Shown here: positions 1 through 9,536 of the stretch, piece after piece
How the letters are laid out: each line of letters starts with the position of its first letter
Position numbering within the stretch: position 1 is the first letter of the stretch
Assembly: GCA_020186115.1 (NCBI GenBank)
Contig: WSYJ01000144.1
Coordinates: 248,001 to 312,000, forward strand
Direction of reading: 5' to 3'
Length of the DNA: 64,000 nt
Origin: Histomonas meleagridis
Lineage: Eukaryota; Parabasalia; Tritrichomonadida; Dientamoebidae
The notes under the pieces: generated by a model
The model's database searches: none
What the model was told of the DNA's origin: nothing
The model's input: the letters and a program-made list of their open reading frames with translations, nothing else
Program-made: the position numbers and the translations under genes

Positions 1-628
1 TACTTTCATAATTTGTCATGTTTGTTGATTTCTTTCTGCCTCTTTTGAAATCGGGTAAATAACCATTTTCTATACGAGAAATTCTTCTCTGTAATGTGGA
101 GTACCATCTATTCTTAACTTGGTTTTCCGTTCTGCCTAAACTTTTTGCAATGAATGTCCATTTGTTACCAACTTTGTTTCGCATTGAAATAAGTTGTTCA
201 TCATCTTCTAAAGTCCATTTCCTGTTGTTGCGTGATGCATCACATAAATGATTTAACCATCTTTCACGACATTGTTTTCCAACTCGTTTGCCTAATTTTG
301 ATGCACATTTGTCCCATTGATGAGCGCCATTTGTTTCTACCCAATCAAGAATAAATTGATCTTCTTCTTGAGTCCATGAACCTTTTTTGATGTCTGGGTT
401 AATAACATTTCTCCATCGATTGGCAATTTGTTGATTTTCTTTTCCAGGAAACATATGTGAAATAGAGTTCCAACTGGTACGGCCTATTTGCTTTTTAGAC
501 ATGACTTTAATAAGAAGATGATCTTCATCTTTGGACCAATGGCTATTTGCGAAAAATTTAACATCAACACAATGCCTTGTCTTAGGGGATGGCTGGTGGA
601 GATCATTAAGCTCTTCATTACTTTCCAT
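1..628 (-). CDS. Three-repeat Myb-like DNA-binding protein (3' end off window)
   Basis: The reverse strand is open from an ATG at 628 to the window edge, about 209 codons. It holds three Myb/SANT repeats: R1 from about residue 31 (HWSKDED), R2 from about 85 (SWTQEED, with Trp 85, 105 and 124) and R3 from about 138 (KWTLEDD, ending near VKNRWYSTLQRRI). The spaced tryptophans and recognition-helix patterns such as GKQCRERWLNHL mark a c-Myb/R2R3-type nuclear transcription regulator. After R3 comes a basic stretch (KRGRKK) that could be a nuclear localisation signal. It is divergent from the gene at 813, with about 180 bp between them. Myb proteins are the best-studied promoter-binding factors of trichomonads, and many genes here carry a Myb-site-like TAACGG element. 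Its own target is not known. Confidence 0.9.
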   Translation of the reverse strand, partial: MESNEELNDLHQPSPKTRHCVDVKFFANSHWSKDEDHLLIKVMSKKQIGRTSWNSISHMFPGKENQQIANRWRNVINPDIKKGSWTQEEDQFILDWVETNGAHQWDKCASKLGKRVGKQCRERWLNHLCDASRNNRKWTLEDDEQLISMRNKVGNKWTFIAKSLGRTENQVKNRWYSTLQRRISRIENGYLPDFKRGRKKSTNMTNYES

Positions 629-812
629 CAATGAAAATCATTTCTCATCTTCACATCAAATTTGAACATCATTTTTGAATGCATTTCATTACAAATGAAT
701 TGTATACTTTACATTGGCACAAAAACGTCAAAACGATCAATTTAATCAATTGATTTTTGAATAAAATTTAAGCTGCCATCATATTTGTGTTAAACTATGA
801 TTTGTCATAGTA

Positions 813-1859
813 ATGCCTCCTGCTCCTTCAGTAGGCTCAGCAGAAGCTGTTTGGCTCAGGTGGGATCTCTCTGATTACAGCATGCTCCGAAAGGTGGTGC
901 TTGTTTTTGGTGGAGATATCCGTAAAGAAGTAGCCATTGAATCATTTCATGATGTTTCACTTTTATATCAAGAAGGCGAAGGAACAGTATCTCTCCAAGG
1001 CGTATTTTATATTACCTCAAAACGAATTGTTTTTCTACCAAACGATACATTTCCACATCCCAAACTTGTTCAAGGGACTTATGATTGCTTTCGTTATCTC
1101 TCAGCTACCGCTAGCGACTTCACAATGTCAATAACAGATACAGTTGGTGGAGTAGCAAATTTTCAATTTCATTCACCAACTGCTTTATTTCAATGCTTTA
1201 ATTTACTTAGATTTATATCTGAAGAATCCAGAAAAGATGAAAATCGCTTTCGAAATTCCATTTGTGAAGTACTTTCTGGAGCCAAAAGAGAAGATACTCC
1301 ATTTAACTCCATTGAAGTTGAGTTATCTGAGTGTGATCATATTCCTGAATTTATTAGTGATCTACCATCCGAATCCGGAGTTAATAATGATCAAATCATT
1401 CCATCCATATCCGGTCCACTCAAACATATGATGGATTATTCCAATCACGTACACTTTGGTATTCATCTTAAGTTTCGTATTCTTCTTGTTTTGTCATTAT
1501 TAACCCTCATTCAATCATTTATTCCATTTCTTCCATCAGTTTGCATCGCTGTTTTCTTTGTATTAATGTACAATGGGTGGAAGATCATTGATAAAGGAAG
1601 AAAAGAAGAGCAAAACGAACAAAATGAAGGCAATAAAAATGTCTTTTCTTTTATGGAAGATTGGTTTGCATGGAAAAACACAAAGAAATCGTATATGCTG
1701 ATGATGATATCTATCGCAACATTCATTGCTTGGCTAATATTGCCTAATAATTTGTATGCTGCATTTTGTGTATTAGCTTATTTCTTATTGTTAGTGAGGC
1801 CAATACTAAAAAGTAAAGTGTTAAATAGGATTGCCTCGGGATTTTGGTTCTGTACATAG
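813..1859 (+). CDS. GRAM/PH-like domain protein with C-terminal membrane segments
   Basis: The 348-residue product has an N-terminal part resembling a GRAM domain: the stretch GVFYITSKRIVFLP near residues 63-76 is typical of the GRAM beta-strands, which bind membrane lipids. An acidic linker follows. The last 130 residues hold two hydrophobic blocks, about 218-252 and 295-335, each long enough for one or two membrane passes, separated by a Lys/Glu-rich loop. The architecture suggests a lipid-sensing protein anchored in an internal membrane, perhaps the ER. That is inference from domain order; no close family was recognised. The first ATG is used and there is no signal peptide. The gene is divergent from the Myb gene. 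Confidence 0.75.
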   Translation: MPPAPSVGSAEAVWLRWDLSDYSMLRKVVLVFGGDIRKEVAIESFHDVSLLYQEGEGTVSLQGVFYITSKRIVFLPNDTFPHPKLVQGTYDCFRYLSATASDFTMSITDTVGGVANFQFHSPTALFQCFNLLRFISEESRKDENRFRNSICEVLSGAKREDTPFNSIEVELSECDHIPEFISDLPSESGVNNDQIIPSISGPLKHMMDYSNHVHFGIHLKFRILLVLSLLTLIQSFIPFLPSVCIAVFFVLMYNGWKIIDKGRKEEQNEQNEGNKNVFSFMEDWFAWKNTKKSYMLMMISIATFIAWLILPNNLYAAFCVLAYFLLLVRPILKSKVLNRIASGFWFCT

Positions 1860-2165
1860 TTTATGCGTTGTTTTTTAAATAAAAATTAAATAATTGAAAA
1901 ATGTTACAAAAGAGAGTAAAACGCACGATTACTAACATGTAAACATATTAGGCTATAATTAACTTGTTTCCCATTAAATTAATGTTTTTATTGATTGTCT
2001 TTTCAACTGATTTCAAATTTGGTTGAAGAATTAACTTTTTGAAATGAATTCTATCGAGGACGATCAAAATCACAGTTTGACTGTATCAGCCGTTTATAAA
2101 ACGTTGTGATGCGTCTGACCAAATATAACGCTCTCAAATTTATATCGTTTGTCAAACACCAAAAA

Positions 2166-2393
2166 ATGTTTGTTGTATTGGCTTTAATTGCCTTAGCTTT
2201 TGCTACTGAACCAACAGAACAAGCACAAAAAGCTCCTGAACAAGAAGAAGTTGAAGAACCCGTTTCAACTCCACTTCCAAAATCAACAAGACGCCCACAG
2301 AGAAGAGGTGGAAAACCAAAACCACAAGAAGAAGAAGAACCTCAAGACAACGGCAAATGTCACGGAAATAAGTGCTCCAAGTATGACTTGTAA
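2166..2393 (+). CDS. Small secreted charged protein
   Basis: From the ATG at 2166 the 75-residue product starts with a clear signal peptide, MFVVLALIALAFA, and a likely cleavage before TEP. The mature part is low-complexity: acidic Glu/Gln-rich, then basic (STRRPQRRGGKPK), then acidic again, with two cysteines near the end (GKCHGNKC). The frame is open upstream to an ATG at 2106, but the upstream 20 residues would bury the signal peptide, so 2166 is preferred. The stop is followed by A (TAAA), like the trichomonad polyadenylation signal. Its function is unknown. The charge blocks would suit a secreted granule or surface-coating peptide, but that is speculation. Confidence 0.65.
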   Translation: MFVVLALIALAFATEPTEQAQKAPEQEEVEEPVSTPLPKSTRRPQRRGGKPKPQEEEEPQDNGKCHGNKCSKYDL

Positions 2394-2453
2394 AGATGAA
2401 TAAAAAACAATTTTTCACATATTTCTATTTGACTATGTTTGTTTGTATATTCT

Positions 2454-2460
2454 TAAACGG
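2454..2460 (+). promoter_or_regulatory. TAAACGG Myb-site-like element
   Basis: TAAACGG lies 12 bp before the ATG at 2473, in sense orientation. It is one of a family of TAACGG/TAAACGG sites just upstream of starts in this window. The core matches the animal Myb site YAACKG. That it acts as a promoter element is inference from recurrence. Confidence 0.5.
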
Positions 2461-2472
2461 CTGCAAATTTAA

Positions 2473-2736
2473 ATGGAAGAAGAAAACAAAGCTGAATTAC
2501 TGTGCAGTATTGCGAGATCTCAGAATCAAATCAAAGAAGTCGAACAGTGGAGTATGAGTGAATGTAAGGAATTAAAGGAAAAACTATTACAACTTCAACA
2601 AGATCTTGACGATGAAATTGATAAAGAAGAGGAATATCACCGTAAAATATCGCAACGACTAAACTCCATTGCTAAGATTAAAGCTGAGATTTCACAGATT
2701 GTTCCCGAAGATACTAATTTCAAAATTGGCCCATAA
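2473..2736 (+). CDS. Small coiled-coil protein
   Basis: The 87-residue product is almost wholly a predicted coiled coil, with heptad-like Leu/Ile spacing and many Glu/Lys/Gln residues across about residues 5-75. It has no signal peptide or membrane segment. The start is supported by the TAAACGG element 12 bp upstream. Short all-helical proteins of this kind are often subunits of cytoskeletal, kinetochore or tethering complexes, but no family was recognised. It converges on the minus-strand gene ending at 2780, leaving only 43 bp between the two stops. Confidence 0.65.
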   Translation: MEEENKAELLCSIARSQNQIKEVEQWSMSECKELKEKLLQLQQDLDDEIDKEEEYHRKISQRLNSIAKIKAEISQIVPEDTNFKIGP

Positions 2737-2779
2737 TTTGTTCAAGAAAAGAATTTATAAAACTGTTTAATGACAAACT

Positions 2780-4333
2780 TTAATTACTTACCGAAGTTTG
2801 AAGCTCGTTGATAATGAAAATTAACTCCGATGCTCTTTGTCTTACCTTTCTTGAGTGTGAGAAGCACAAATTTTCCAATCTGTTAACTATTCCATTTTTG
2901 ATTTGATTTTGCATTCGAATTACGAATTCGAATGTTAAATCAAGAGCTGCCACTTGGAATTCGATCGATCTTGAAGCAATATTCAAAGGAACCAAAGAAT
3001 AAATATCCTTAAATTGATCAGAATCCTCAGCTATCATTTCTGCCAATCCAATACCAAAGTCATCATCTGGTAGTTCTTGTAAATAAATTCTAACTTCTGA
3101 TATAAAAAGTTCTTTTGTCAGCCTATCGGTGACGGTTTTTAGGGTGCTCCGAAGTATTGAATTTGTTCCTGGAATTTTCATGTCGTGAATGTTAAATAAC
3201 AAAGTAATGTACCATGACCCAACTTGTGGAGCGATGTTAAGGACTTGCTCAAGAAGTATTGGACTCGTTATTACAGTTTTATCAGAGATTAATGAGCCGA
3301 CGGTTGTTCGTAAAGTGGAAAGTGGCAAATCCAATTGTTCGAGGGCCAAAACGCGAATGAAGTTGTCGCTGGAAGATGTTAGAAGTTTTAGACAATCAGG
3401 ATCCGATGGGGTGTATTTGCCTTTAAGAGCAGAAAAGGCTGTGATGATGGAATAATATTCATTCGGATTTTGCGAAGAATTAATCGAATTTTCAAGGGTT
3501 TTACCATAAACATTAATTAAGGCTTGGGAATCAGGAAGTTTGGACAATAATAAAATTGATGGAATTAAATGATCTGAATCTTGGAATAATGGATCTGAAA
3601 GAATAGTTCGTAGTTTATCAACAATTGTGGCATCTAACTCCAAGGTATTAATGAATATTTGACATAATTTGTAGTAGCAAAGAGAATCACAACATTTCAT
3701 TAATGATAATAATAAGCCTTGAATTTGATGAACAAGATTTGGATGCGTTTTCGTTATTTCAAGAATAACAGATAAAGAGCTTAGAGGGAAATCTAAAATT
3801 GAGGCTTTGGCAATTTTGAAAAGTGGTTTGATTAATGTTTGATCATGAAGATATGCTGAGTACATCAAATGAAGACAAAGTTTCTTATGGTATTGATTTG
3901 TTGTTTGAGATATTTCTATAATTTTGCCTTTGCAATATGAAAATAAATTTTGATTGATTAAAGTTGAAAAAAACTTTAAAACTCGTGGTAAAATCAAGGG
4001 TTCATTGAGGAAACTTAATAGAGTTGGGGCTATGATGGAAAGCATATTTGGTGACAATGGAGCTAAACTAGAGAGAGCAGATAATGCATGAAACTGTGTT
4101 TTCAAATCTAAATTCAAAACAGAGTTTACCAATGATTTTACACAAAAAGATAAGTCATGTTGGATATAGGCTTGTCGCATCATTAAGGAAATATTTTTGT
4201 TTATTACAATAGGATCTTTTGAAGTAAAAGATGACTGAATTTCTGATAAAGCTTCTATAGATGCAGAGATACGGTCAGCCTCTTGCGAAGTGCATGTTGC
4301 ATTATTTTTCTCTTTTGACTGCTTCTTTTTCAT
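2780..4333 (-). CDS. HEAT/armadillo-type helical repeat protein, possibly adaptin-like
   Basis: The 517-residue product is alpha-helical throughout, with repeated helix pairs rich in Leu, Ile and Ser (for example HALSALSSLAPLSP near residue 83 and the C-terminal VRQRASELIFIINEL). This is the look of a HEAT/ARM solenoid, such as the trunk of adaptin or coatomer large subunits. The N-terminus is Lys-rich (KKKQSKEKNN), with no signal peptide or membrane segment. The region LIKPLFKIAKASI and the regular spacing favour an adaptor trunk, but the diagnostic adaptin N-terminal motifs were not identified. A vesicle-coat role is therefore only a guess. It shares a short 3' intergenic space with the small coiled-coil gene. 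Confidence 0.7.
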   Translation of the reverse strand: MKKKQSKEKNNATCTSQEADRISASIEALSEIQSSFTSKDPIVINKNISLMMRQAYIQHDLSFCVKSLVNSVLNLDLKTQFHALSALSSLAPLSPNMLSIIAPTLLSFLNEPLILPRVLKFFSTLINQNLFSYCKGKIIEISQTTNQYHKKLCLHLMYSAYLHDQTLIKPLFKIAKASILDFPLSSLSVILEITKTHPNLVHQIQGLLLSLMKCCDSLCYYKLCQIFINTLELDATIVDKLRTILSDPLFQDSDHLIPSILLLSKLPDSQALINVYGKTLENSINSSQNPNEYYSIITAFSALKGKYTPSDPDCLKLLTSSSDNFIRVLALEQLDLPLSTLRTTVGSLISDKTVITSPILLEQVLNIAPQVGSWYITLLFNIHDMKIPGTNSILRSTLKTVTDRLTKELFISEVRIYLQELPDDDFGIGLAEMIAEDSDQFKDIYSLVPLNIASRSIEFQVAALDLTFEFVIRMQNQIKNGIVNRLENLCFSHSRKVRQRASELIFIINELQTSVSN

Positions 4334-4531
4334 GAAAATCTAATGATATGAGTAAACTATGCAAATGAAAGACGACAAACGCAATTCATTTGACATGGCA
4401 CTTTTCTTGGGATGACAGAGATCAGAGAACAAATCATCGCAATAATTGTAATCATTACTATTTTTTTATATTAATTTCTTGCAATAAATGATTTTTCTTT
4501 TTTAAAATATTAACGGAAAATTTCAAACATT

Positions 4532-5551
4532 TTATTCATTAATTTCAACCCATTCCAAATCTGTTGTTTTAGCACCTTTTCTTAAACAAATTGGCTGGAA
4601 AAAATCGTAGTTTAATTGTTTTGTACCACCTAAAATAATCCAATTATTCCATAAACATTCAGCCTCATTTTCATTTAATGGTTCAAAAGGAAAGCTAAAT
4701 TCAGTCCCAAGAACATCAATAACATTACGTGACTTGTTAAACATAATGGAATTGACAAGTGCTGAATTATGTAAATTGAGAATTTTAACGTATTTCTCAT
4801 CAAGGTTCAAAAGTGCAATTCGATCCTTAAACAAGAACAAAAGGGATTGTTCTTTCTTTTCTTTAGAATTTGAGATGCTTATGATATTGCCTTTTGAACA
4901 CCATTGGAGAGAACACTCATTAATATTAATGTCTTTTGAATATTGCATCAATTGATTCAATTGTTTCTGGAATTTAACTTCACTACGCTCACATGCCTTT
5001 CCTTGATTGATAACTTTGAACATATTCCGACATTGAACATAAAGTGTTTGGTTGAGATCGTTGTTATCAATAAATAAAAGAGCAATTCGCCAAAATTTTT
5101 CCCACCTGAACGTAATGTGATAAAATAAGTCTATCCAATAAAGAATATTTGAAAAATCTTGTGGATAATTTTTAAAAATTTTCATTTTACGATAATTTTT
5201 ATATAGTTTTGATATGCCGTTTGAATCAGGCATAGATGTATTTAAGTCTGTTAATTTTGTTTGAAGTTCTTGAATAGAAAAAAACGAATTTGAAAAATCT
5301 AATAATGTTGGATTTTGATATTCGATGATTGCTTTTTCAAACTTATTATATACTTCATATAAATCTACTATATACTTTAGGTCTTTGACTTTATTTTTTT
5401 TCTTTGCTTCTTTTTTTTCAATATATGGTTTCATTTCTTGCACAAATATATTTGTCTTTTCCATTATAGATCTTTCTGTTTTTATCATTTCTTCAATTAG
5501 TTCTTCCAATTTTAATTTGTTTGAAGAAGAACTTCCAGAAACATAATACAT
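4532..5551 (-). CDS. RhoGEF-like protein (DH-PH)
   Basis: Read from the ATG at 5551 the product has 339 residues. The N-terminal third looks like a DH domain: LEELIEEMIKTERSIMEKTN resembles the opening helix of RhoGEF DH domains, and an all-helical body follows. The C-terminal part (about residues 215-320) has beta-rich PH-like strands such as LLFLFKDRIALLN. Known DH-PH proteins load GTP onto Rho/Rac GTPases at membranes, fitting an amoeboid, cytoskeleton-rich trichomonad. The frame stays open upstream to an ATG at 5863, but that part overlaps the opposite-strand NXF gene and looks non-coding, so 5551 is preferred. The two genes are divergent with about 67 bp between starts. Confidence 0.6.
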   Translation of the reverse strand: MYYVSGSSSSNKLKLEELIEEMIKTERSIMEKTNIFVQEMKPYIEKKEAKKKNKVKDLKYIVDLYEVYNKFEKAIIEYQNPTLLDFSNSFFSIQELQTKLTDLNTSMPDSNGISKLYKNYRKMKIFKNYPQDFSNILYWIDLFYHITFRWEKFWRIALLFIDNNDLNQTLYVQCRNMFKVINQGKACERSEVKFQKQLNQLMQYSKDININECSLQWCSKGNIISISNSKEKKEQSLLFLFKDRIALLNLDEKYVKILNLHNSALVNSIMFNKSRNVIDVLGTEFSFPFEPLNENEAECLWNNWIILGGTKQLNYDFFQPICLRKGAKTTDLEWVEINE

Positions 5552-5618
5552 ATATATTTCACATGATATTTCATTTTTTTGACGACAAATTTGGTTCAAA
5601 CACCTAAAAAAACCGGAT

Positions 5619-6860
5619 ATGATACCAAAAAGAAAAATCGGCGTTTTAATAGGGCCAACAATCCCTGGAGATACAAGTGCACTTGATTCCATTTTTGATA
5701 ATGCAAGGTTTGAAGAAGTTACACGAGAACAATGTAATATTTTGCCAATCAGTTCAAATTTACCTTTTATTGCTGTTGAAGTTCCTTCTTTTGGTGCATC
5801 TAAAATTTTATCGGAATACTCCCAGGTAAAGCAGCAGCATAAAAATAAAATTCTAAAAATCACAATGACTTCAATATCAGATACTTTAGATCAAAGTCTT
5901 CAGCATTTTTGGAACCAAATACCAAATTATGTGAACAATGATTTAGTTGATTTAAGTGAACTTAAGCTTAAACTCCCAAGATCAATGACAATAAATTTTG
6001 CACCAAATATATCAACAGCTTTATTTATGATATCAGTATACTGTGATCAAAATGATCTCCATCCAGCCAAATTTAACTTTTCCAATTCTGATATTCCCAA
6101 ACTTGATGGCTTCAGATTATTTAATTATTTTTTTGACTCTGTACAAACCATAAATCTCAGTGGAAATCTGTTTGATGAAGCCACCTTTTATGAGCAAGAC
6201 AAAGATTATTTATTTCCTGGTATTCAAGTGATAACAGATAATCCAGAAATTAATATTAAACCAGTTAAAAATTTCACGTTAAATTACCCTCAATTTGATT
6301 TTTCACGTCAAGAGAAACAGCCACAAGTTATTCCACCACATCCTATTTTTGTGATCAAATCTAATCCACAACCTCCACCTGTTACATTAGATGACTTTCC
6401 CATTGTAACACTTGACATAACACAGTTCCCTACTAATCGTTTCATATGCCAATTATTTAATAAGCTTTGGAATCCAATTGATGATTTGTCTTCGTTTTAT
6501 TACCAAAACGCTGTTTTTTCGATAACTGCAAAAGCAAGCTATCATTTTTGTGAGTTTTTCCACTATGTGAATCAAAATTTAGTGAACGATATTTTTGAGG
6601 ATAAAAATCGATTTGTGGGAATTGAGAAAATTAAAGAAACTATGAACTTTTACTTTCCAAATGGGTTTAAGGCAAGGCCCGCCAGGGTAAACTCCAGCCA
6701 ATTGTACAATGGAATGTTTGCTGTGATTGTGCATGGAGTGTTTGAAAATGGAGGAGTTGTCTTCGGATTTGATAGATCTTTGGTTCTTGTTGATATGAAT
6801 CATAACTTTTTTGTGGCAAATGATCATATTCTTATTCATGAACCACCACAGATTATGTAA
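5619..6860 (+). CDS. NXF/TAP-type mRNA nuclear export factor
   Basis: The 413-residue product has a leucine-rich stretch at about 130-190 (TINLSGNLFDEATFYE resembles an NXF LRR) and a C-terminal NTF2-like fold at about 275-405. The latter is marked by FAVIVHGVFENGG and FGFDRSLVLVDMNHNFFVANDHI, split here as two motifs; in NXF1 the equivalent strands bind the p15/NXT partner. NXF proteins carry mRNP through nuclear pores. A C-terminal UBA-like domain, common in NXF1, appears absent because the protein ends right after the NTF2-like fold. The N-terminal RNA-binding domain is not obvious. The stop is followed by A (TAAA). Confidence 0.7.
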   Translation: MIPKRKIGVLIGPTIPGDTSALDSIFDNARFEEVTREQCNILPISSNLPFIAVEVPSFGASKILSEYSQVKQQHKNKILKITMTSISDTLDQSLQHFWNQIPNYVNNDLVDLSELKLKLPRSMTINFAPNISTALFMISVYCDQNDLHPAKFNFSNSDIPKLDGFRLFNYFFDSVQTINLSGNLFDEATFYEQDKDYLFPGIQVITDNPEINIKPVKNFTLNYPQFDFSRQEKQPQVIPPHPIFVIKSNPQPPPVTLDDFPIVTLDITQFPTNRFICQLFNKLWNPIDDLSSFYYQNAVFSITAKASYHFCEFFHYVNQNLVNDIFEDKNRFVGIEKIKETMNFYFPNGFKARPARVNSSQLYNGMFAVIVHGVFENGGVVFGFDRSLVLVDMNHNFFVANDHILIHEPPQIM

Positions 6861-7108
6861 ATCTTTTGTTGATTTTTCATTTTGTTTTGATATAATATTT
6901 AATTCTAAAACAAATTAACTATTAATGGTATGTTGATACACGCAGCTTTTGTGGAATTAATGGTTGTTAATATAATAGAAGTAACAATTCCAATGGATTG
7001 GAGCATTTCATTACAAATTTAATAACTCATCTTGTATAGTTTTTAAGCATCTTGTATAGATTTCTAAATCAAAACTAAAGATTTTTTTGATCAAAAAATC
7101 ATATGATT

Positions 7109-7114
7109 TAACGG
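7109..7114 (+). promoter_or_regulatory. TAACGG Myb-site-like element
   Basis: TAACGG followed by TCG lies 19 bp before the NSE2 start codon, in sense orientation. The same TAACGGTCG string precedes beta-tubulin. Confidence 0.5.
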
Positions 7115-7133
7115 TCGCAGCATCCCAGGTTTT

Positions 7134-7742
7134 ATGAGTTCCCAAAATCACAATTTTGTAAGAAATCAAATCCAAGAATGCTTAAAATCATGTAGCGAAG
7201 TATGGGAAGAAGCAAGGGCAAATAATATGAAATCAACAACTAATGAAATGAAAACTGTTTATTCTCAGTTGGTCGATTTGCAACAAGATTTTGAAATTTA
7301 CACAGATGTATTGCAGGAAAATCCTCCAGAAGTTCCATATGAATCAGTAATACAAGAATATGAGCGCATAAAATTTTTAAAATCCAGAGAATTAAAAAGC
7401 CAAAAAGAACAATTAATGAAATCAGTTGGTAAAGAAATAAGAGATGATGAAGATGTGGAGCTTGATGACTCTGAATCATCTGCTGGATTAATTTGCCCGA
7501 TCACATCAGCTCTCCCAGAACATCCAGTTGTTTCAAAGATTTGTCATCATGTTTATGACAAAGATGCAATTGTGAAGTATATTAGACAACAGAATCAACA
7601 AGGTAAAAGACATGTTATATGTCCAGCAATTGGATGCAATCAGAAAATCTCACTGTCAGAGATAGCAGAAGATCCAGAGGTGACAAGGAAGGTTGAAAAA
7701 GCAAGAAAAGCACGAGATAGGAATTGGGAACAAATGGAATAA
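7134..7742 (+). CDS. NSE2: SP-RING SUMO E3 ligase, NSE2/MMS21 subunit of SMC5-6
   Basis: The 202-residue product has a helical N-terminal half (about 1-110), which in NSE2 docks on the SMC5 arm, then an acidic linker and an SP-RING at about 118-178. Zinc-ligand candidates are Cys137-x-His139 and Cys163/Cys168 (CPAIGC), preceded by LICPITSALPEHPV, the typical SP-RING opening. NSE2 attaches SUMO to SMC5/6 and other chromosome-repair substrates in the nucleus. Length and domain order match the family, which is usually 220-270 residues. A TAACGG element sits 19 bp before the ATG. Confidence 0.85.
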   Translation: MSSQNHNFVRNQIQECLKSCSEVWEEARANNMKSTTNEMKTVYSQLVDLQQDFEIYTDVLQENPPEVPYESVIQEYERIKFLKSRELKSQKEQLMKSVGKEIRDDEDVELDDSESSAGLICPITSALPEHPVVSKICHHVYDKDAIVKYIRQQNQQGKRHVICPAIGCNQKISLSEIAEDPEVTRKVEKARKARDRNWEQME

Positions 7743-7881
7743 GTTCAAAAATTATTTTTATTCATAAAAAAGGAAAATGATAAGTTTTATTGATATCATA
7801 TAAAAATAAGTATTTGTGTTATTATTGTTGAGATTATTTGAAACAAATACATTAGTTTTATGCAAAATAGAAAATGATTAT

Positions 7882-8106
7882 TTAAGAGATGCTTTCCCTC
7901 AGCTTTGACAATCCTTCCATTTCTTCATTTAGCATTTGCAAGTGTTCTTTAAGTTTTGAGTTTCCAATTTTTTGTCTTTCTAATGTTTTCTGTAGTCTTT
8001 CAATCTGACTTTTTAGCTGCATTTCAGTAATCATTTTCCATTCGACTAATTCTTGTGCCCTTTCCTCCAACACTCTTGATTTCCATAGTAATTCTTCGTT
8101 TTCCAT
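7882..8106 (-). CDS. Small coiled-coil protein
   Basis: The 74-residue product is a continuous amphipathic helix with Leu/Met at heptad positions and many Glu, Lys and Gln residues, starting MENEELLWKSRVLEERAQEL. No other domain is present. It lies between NSE2 and the ankyrin gene, with its start about 90 bp from the divergent ankyrin start. It may be a subunit of a cytoskeletal or tethering complex; no family was recognised. The low-complexity sequence makes the call less certain, but codon use and the clean helix argue for a real gene. Confidence 0.55.
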   Translation of the reverse strand: MENEELLWKSRVLEERAQELVEWKMITEMQLKSQIERLQKTLERQKIGNSKLKEHLQMLNEEMEGLSKLRESIS

Positions 8107-8195
8107 TATATTTTCATATCACATTTCTTTCCCGAACGATTATAATCTATTGAATGTTTTATTGGAAAAATAAATATAATATTAAATCACTATAA

Positions 8196-9536
8196 ATGTC
8201 TACAGAAGAAAAAAATCCAAGCTTGGATTCTCTATCATCGTTAATGCAAATAATTTTTTCTTTAAATATAGGAAATATTTCTATTTTATCACAAATAATA
8301 ATTAGCAAAATTGATGAAAATTATCCACTTTCCTCAATGATGATAATTAGCGAAATGATATACACATTATTTGTTATAAGAATAAAAGATTCTGACATAT
8401 ATTTAGATTTTATGAAAGGAATAAAAATATTAGAAGATAACAATAAACATAAATACAAAATATTTGATGTATTCATCCAATTTCTTCTTCACCAATATAC
8501 ACAAGAATCATATTATCTTCTTTATAGAATGATTGAACTTAATTTTGTTAACCCAAAAATTGTTAAAAATAATCCCTATTTTGCCCAATATAAGACAAGA
8601 GAAGAAATTTATAAACTAAGAAAATATAGAGATTGGTATAAAATCAGCAAAAATTTCAATGAACTTTCAAAGAATGATTGGGAACTACATAAGAAGTTAA
8701 TTAAAGAAGGACATAATCCGAATGAAATAGCAAAAATAATTCGAAATGATGAAATCGAAAAACTTCAAGAAATATCATCACAACCAAATTTTGATTTTGA
8801 TCAAACAATTAAGCCATCACTTTATGAAAGATGTTCATTTATTAATCATGAAAATGTGACATTAATTGATTATGCAGCATTTTTTTCTTCAGTTAAATGT
8901 TTTAAGTTTTTACTTATGAATGGTTCCAAGCTTGAGAATACAAGTAAATATGCAGTTGCAGGTGGAAATGAAGAAATTATTCATTTATGTGAACAAAATC
9001 ATTCATCATTTGAAGATGCATATGAAACAGCAATCAAATACCACCGAAATGATATATTTAGTTATCTTTATGAAAATAAAATCGAAGGAGTCACTAATTT
9101 AGAATATTTCGGAAAAAAGTGTATTTCTTGTCATAATTACGAAATTTTTTTGTTTTTGCATAAAAAAGGAATGGAAATAAATGATGATATTATTGGTGAA
9201 GCTGCAAGAAATGGGAATCTATTTCTTGTTAAATATTTTCTTGGGTCATTTCGAACACCTAAAAATATTTTAACTTTCGCGTCACGCTCGAGGAATATTG
9301 AGCTTGTAAAATATCTTTTGGAAATAAAAGGAATTGATATAAATATGCAAGATATTTATTTTAATAATTTTCTTTTGTTTTTGAAGAATATTTGGAATTT
9401 ATTTATATTATTTGAAACTGCACTTATGAATGCATCCGAAAATGGTCGTACAGAAATAGTTAAATTACTTCTAAAACAAGAAGGAATTGATATTAATTTT
9501 AAAAATATTTATTTGTTTTATTTGATATTTATTTAA
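8196..9536 (+). CDS. DUF3447-type ankyrin protein, with reading frame ending early in the ankyrin train
   Basis: The 446-residue frame has an N-terminal helical domain (about 1-190) and a conserved block from about 170 to 330 (NPNEIAKIIRNDEIEKLQ, LIDYAAFF, KYAVAGGNEEIIHLCEQNH) shared with the genes at 46404 and 60577. This is the DUF3447/ankyrin family that is greatly expanded in trichomonads. Typical ankyrin repeats follow (NIELVKYLLEIKGIDINMQD, then TALMNASENGRTEIVKLLLK). The frame stops at 9536 inside the spacer after the second clear repeat, but seven further intact cores follow to 10807. The full product may therefore be much longer if spacers are bypassed. The family's function is unknown; ankyrin repeats bind proteins. 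Confidence 0.85.
   Translation: MSTEEKNPSLDSLSSLMQIIFSLNIGNISILSQIIISKIDENYPLSSMMIISEMIYTLFVIRIKDSDIYLDFMKGIKILEDNNKHKYKIFDVFIQFLLHQYTQESYYLLYRMIELNFVNPKIVKNNPYFAQYKTREEIYKLRKYRDWYKISKNFNELSKNDWELHKKLIKEGHNPNEIAKIIRNDEIEKLQEISSQPNFDFDQTIKPSLYERCSFINHENVTLIDYAAFFSSVKCFKFLLMNGSKLENTSKYAVAGGNEEIIHLCEQNHSSFEDAYETAIKYHRNDIFSYLYENKIEGVTNLEYFGKKCISCHNYEIFLFLHKKGMEINDDIIGEAARNGNLFLVKYFLGSFRTPKNILTFASRSRNIELVKYLLEIKGIDINMQDIYFNNFLLFLKNIWNLFILFETALMNASENGRTEIVKLLLKQEGIDINFKNIYLFYLIFI

Noticed and set aside
2203-2418. Minus-strand Leu/Val-rich frame
   Set aside because: It is the complement of the charged secreted protein; repetitive GAA/CCA codons give Leu/Val on the other strand.
5552-5863. N-terminal 104 codons of the RhoGEF-like frame
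   Set aside because: They overlap the NXF gene on the other strand and look like its antisense shadow.
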